Assembly: GCF_027482425.1 (NCBI RefSeq)
Contig: NZ_JAIXWA010000054.1
Span: 1-64,000 of the forward strand
Length of the DNA: 64,000 nucleotides
From: Flavobacterium sp.
GTDB lineage: Bacteria; Bacteroidota; Bacteroidia; Flavobacteriales; Flavobacteriaceae
Direction: 5' to 3'
Shown here in pieces: positions 61,450 to 64,000 of this stretch; positions within the stretch are counted from its first letter, which is position 1; every line of letters begins with the position of its first letter. The position numbers were made by a program, and so were the translations under genes. The notes below the pieces were generated by a model. It saw nothing but the letters and a program-made list of their open reading frames with translations, made no database searches and was not told the DNA's origin.

Positions 61450-64000
61450 TTATTCATTCACCACTTCCACCCATTGTCCCTTAGTTCGGGCAATGAATTC
61501 ATGATCGTACATCGCTTCACATTGTAATCCGGGCAAATAGTATTTCCCAAGATAGGAAGCGTTCAATAACAACTTAAACGTTCGGGTTTCACCGCCTTTT
61601 AGACCAAAATAATAGTTGGCACGATCATCGCGAATATCCATATAATCTACGGTATTTCCTGTTGCATTGCCGTAGTCGGTATACCTTGTATTCACAATTT
61701 CAAATCCTGAAGGGATGATTTGGGTTAATGCAATATTTTCCACATAATCATTCTTCAAATTCGTTAACGTAACAACAGCAATAAATTCAGTACCCTGTGC
61801 AATTTTAGTTATATCTATTTTATTGCCTTTACGGTCTTTAAATACCAAAGAAGCTTTTACATTATTTTCCATTGGTTTTTCTTTTCCTACCGGAAGAATG
61901 CCGCTATTGTAGACACGGACAAATAAGGTGTTTTTCAAATTGTTTTTCAAGGTGACTTTGTTTGACCCGTTTTGAACGATTAAAGTGCGTTGCGAAAGCG
62001 ATTTTGCTGAATTGATCGTTTCCGAATTCCCTTTTTGTATCACATTGACATTTATTCCTTTTCCGCCATTAAATTCAGCAAATTTTGACATGGCATATAA
62101 AGAATAAGCCGTTGTTTGCGTACTCATCCATTCGTCAGAAGCCATGTTTTTGGCCAATTTAGTTGCCAATTGAAATGCTTTCGCTTTTTGACCCAAAAGT
62201 AGTAATGTCTCTAATGCCATAGCACGATTGCGTTCCCGCGAACCATAATAATAGTCGTAATAGCGGTCATCCGAATATTCTTCGTCTATTTTTGCTCGAG
62301 ACAATAAGGCCATCCCCGCATTGTTTTGTTTTATCAACGCAAAGGTTGCCGCTAAACGCAATTTGGCTTCATTCGAGATATCACGGGTTTCTCGCAATCG
62401 GTTCATCGAAGCCAAATCGGGATTTCCTGCCAAAGCCAACGTATACAATCGATAGGCTTGCGCGATATCGTTATGACTTTCGAAACGCCATTGTTTGGCA
62501 GCCCGTTGTTGGTAAGCAATCCATTTCGCTTTAAATGTTGGGGGCAAAGCATACCCTTTTTTCTCAGCTTCAATCATAAAATGACCTGCATAACTGCTTC
62601 CCCAATCGTCGGAATAGTTACTACCGGGCCAATAACTCAAACCGCCACTCGCTGTTTGGAATTTAGACAAACGCTGTATTCCTGCGGCAACATTTCGTTG
62701 GATACGATTTTTGCGACTCGTGTCCAAATCCATTATATCCATCAAATACAACTGTGGGAAAACCGAGGATGTCGTTTGCTCTACACATCCATGGGGATAT
62801 TGAATCAAATACTCCATACGACGACCAAAATCAACGGTAGGCATGGACGAAATTTCGACTACCGCTTTATTACTTCCCGTAATTCCGAAGGTTTTCCAAT
62901 TCACCGTTTTACTCGAGTTCGGACTTAAAACCACGTCAGTATAAGCAGTCGTTACCGGATTCGGATTAAAAATATCGACTTCAATTTCATAAACAGAGCG
63001 CTCTTTACCCGAGGTAGCAATGACTTGTACTTTTCCAATGCCTGTGACATTGGCAATTTTCAAATTGAAATACGCCATTTTTTCATCGGGACGTGCAAAA
63101 GTTACCGATTGCGTTGCTTTACTGGCGAGAACAATGCCACCACTCGTTTTTACTTGAACCGTTACATTTTTCACCTGATTTTCCATGGCGAAAAGGGTAA
63201 CGGGTAAGGTCACTTGTTCAGAAGGTGTCACTTTTCTTGGGAATGAGGCTAAAACCATCAAGGGACTACGTACAGGCGTTGTTTTTTCCACACTTCCATA
63301 GGCATTACTCTCGGCATTGGCGGCAACCACCATGGTGCGCACCGAGCCGATGTATTTCGGCAACTTGATTTCGTGGGTTTTTTCGGCGCCTTTTTCCAAT
63401 TTAAACGGGCCCAAGAATACAACCACAGGTTTGAATCGGTTGGCTTTTTTCGATTTGCCACCGCCCGCATCGGCATCTCCACCAATACTGAAAACCTGAT
63501 TCACACGACCACCATAGGCTCCAATCACATCATTGTAAATATCCCAAGTTCGCACACCCAAGGCTTCGCGTTTGTAAAAATCATCCCATGCGTTGGGGGT
63601 TTGGAAACGGGTAAGATCCAATAACCCTTCATCGACTATTGCGATGGTATAGGTCATCGATTTGCCTTGTTGTTCACTCACTTTTATGTTTACAGTTTGC
63701 TCGGGTTTTAATACTTCAGGCATCGTAATTTTAGGCTGTAAAACCGTTGACTTATCCGTTACTCCAATAGGAACCACACCATACATACGTATCGGCGCAT
63801 CGTTTTTGGTAGAGGCATGCGGTTGTAATAAGGTTACATTGATGTATACATTGGGCGCCATATCTGCAGTAATGGGTACATCCACTGTGGTTTCACCTGA
63901 TTTTGTTTTGGTCCAAAGGGTTTTTACAACTTTAGAACCATTTTCTATCGAAATTAAAGCCCGTCCACCATCACTGGAAGGCAAAAAGACTTTGGCGGTT
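61450..64000 (-). CDS. Alpha-2-macroglobulin family protein, C-terminal part
   Basis: The frame is open through the window edge, so at least 850 C-terminal residues are seen and the N terminus is missing. It is an MG-domain protein with the bacterial A2M thioester CVEQ in YPHGCVEQTTSS near 62785, followed by the helical thioester domain and the receptor-like C-terminal domain. Family members trap external proteases that enter the periplasm. The thioester Cys-Gln pair is intact. It leads an operon with pbpC; 57 nt and a hairpin separate them. Confidence 0.92.
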   Translation of the reverse strand, partial: TAKVFLPSSDGGRALISIENGSKVVKTLWTKTKSGETTVDVPITADMAPNVYINVTLLQPHASTKNDAPIRMYGVVPIGVTDKSTVLQPKITMPEVLKPEQTVNIKVSEQQGKSMTYTIAIVDEGLLDLTRFQTPNAWDDFYKREALGVRTWDIYNDVIGAYGGRVNQVFSIGGDADAGGGKSKKANRFKPVVVFLGPFKLEKGAEKTHEIKLPKYIGSVRTMVVAANAESNAYGSVEKTTPVRSPLMVLASFPRKVTPSEQVTLPVTLFAMENQVKNVTVQVKTSGGIVLASKATQSVTFARPDEKMAYFNLKIANVTGIGKVQVIATSGKERSVYEIEVDIFNPNPVTTAYTDVVLSPNSSKTVNWKTFGITGSNKAVVEISSMPTVDFGRRMEYLIQYPHGCVEQTTSSVFPQLYLMDIMDLDTSRKNRIQRNVAAGIQRLSKFQTASGGLSYWPGSNYSDDWGSSYAGHFMIEAEKKGYALPPTFKAKWIAYQQRAAKQWRFESHNDIAQAYRLYTLALAGNPDLASMNRLRETRDISNEAKLRLAATFALIKQNNAGMALLSRAKIDEEYSDDRYYDYYYGSRERNRAMALETLLLLGQKAKAFQLATKLAKNMASDEWMSTQTTAYSLYAMSKFAEFNGGKGINVNVIQKGNSETINSAKSLSQRTLIVQNGSNKVTLKNNLKNTLFVRVYNSGILPVGKEKPMENNVKASLVFKDRKGNKIDITKIAQGTEFIAVVTLTNLKNDYVENIALTQIIPSGFEIVNTRYTDYGNATGNTVDYMDIRDDRANYYFGLKGGETRTFKLLLNASYLGKYYLPGLQCEAMYDHEFIARTKGQWVEVVNE

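Overview
The window is a piece of chromosome from a member of Bacteroidota, almost certainly family Flavobacteriaceae. The gliding-motility lipoprotein gene gldD is present in a himD-like/mutY/ssb/gldD neighbourhood. Many genes carry the Bacteroidota promoter signature (TTG, about 19-20 nt, TAnnTTTG), Shine-Dalgarno sequences are absent, and lipoproteins, OmpA/TSP3 proteins and TPR-containing two-component sensors are typical of the group. No phage, transposase, rRNA or CRISPR array was seen.

Layout. 1-10.2 kb: a tiny promoter-terminator unit, superoxide dismutase, a GNAT acetyltransferase overlapping an AddA/RecB-like helicase-nuclease, kbl, an OmpA/TSP3 porin-like protein and an AddB-like nuclease. 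The two halves of the recombination enzyme are therefore separated by kbl and ompA. 10.2-19 kb: an alpha/beta hydrolase, aminopeptidase P, a Crp-like regulator, a ChaN-like protein with an orphan lipoprotein, and the sdhCAB operon. 19-27 kb: a GH92 mannosidase with a nitrilase-family amidase, an Ig-like lipoprotein, comF, glyS and an ArsR regulator.

27.4-35.2 kb is the unusual part. It is a same-strand signalling cluster: a LytTR regulator with an atypical receiver, a response regulator, an orphan secreted protein, a TPR lipoprotein histidine kinase, a 77-residue secreted protein made of four copies of a 12-14 residue glycine-rich peptide, a second TPR lipoprotein kinase and a second response regulator. 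Both kinases have very AT-rich sensor halves and ordinary kinase halves. I suggest a peptide-signalling system, which is an inference.

35.2-49.1 kb is housekeeping: thiL, lepA, dusB, a LolC/E-like permease, rbfA, methylmalonyl-CoA epimerase, a CAT-anticodon tRNA, a small sorting-signal protein, ribE, pdxA, the yceD-rpmF-fabH-accB-accC lipid cluster, and rpmA-rplU. 49.3-64 kb: an active/inactive M16 peptidase pair, a DMT exporter, an HMA lipoprotein, gldD, ssb, mutY, an HU/IHF protein, a 30-residue mS38/bS22-like basic protein, RNase G, and a PBP1C/alpha-2-macroglobulin pair whose macroglobulin gene runs off the window end.

Across the window a family of about 55-120 bp structured intergenic repeats recurs (six copies by eye). 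Five of them sit just behind the T-tract of a neighbour's intrinsic terminator, in antisense orientation to that gene. A compact three-way-junction hairpin lies between ssb and gldD, where other flavobacteria carry gldE.
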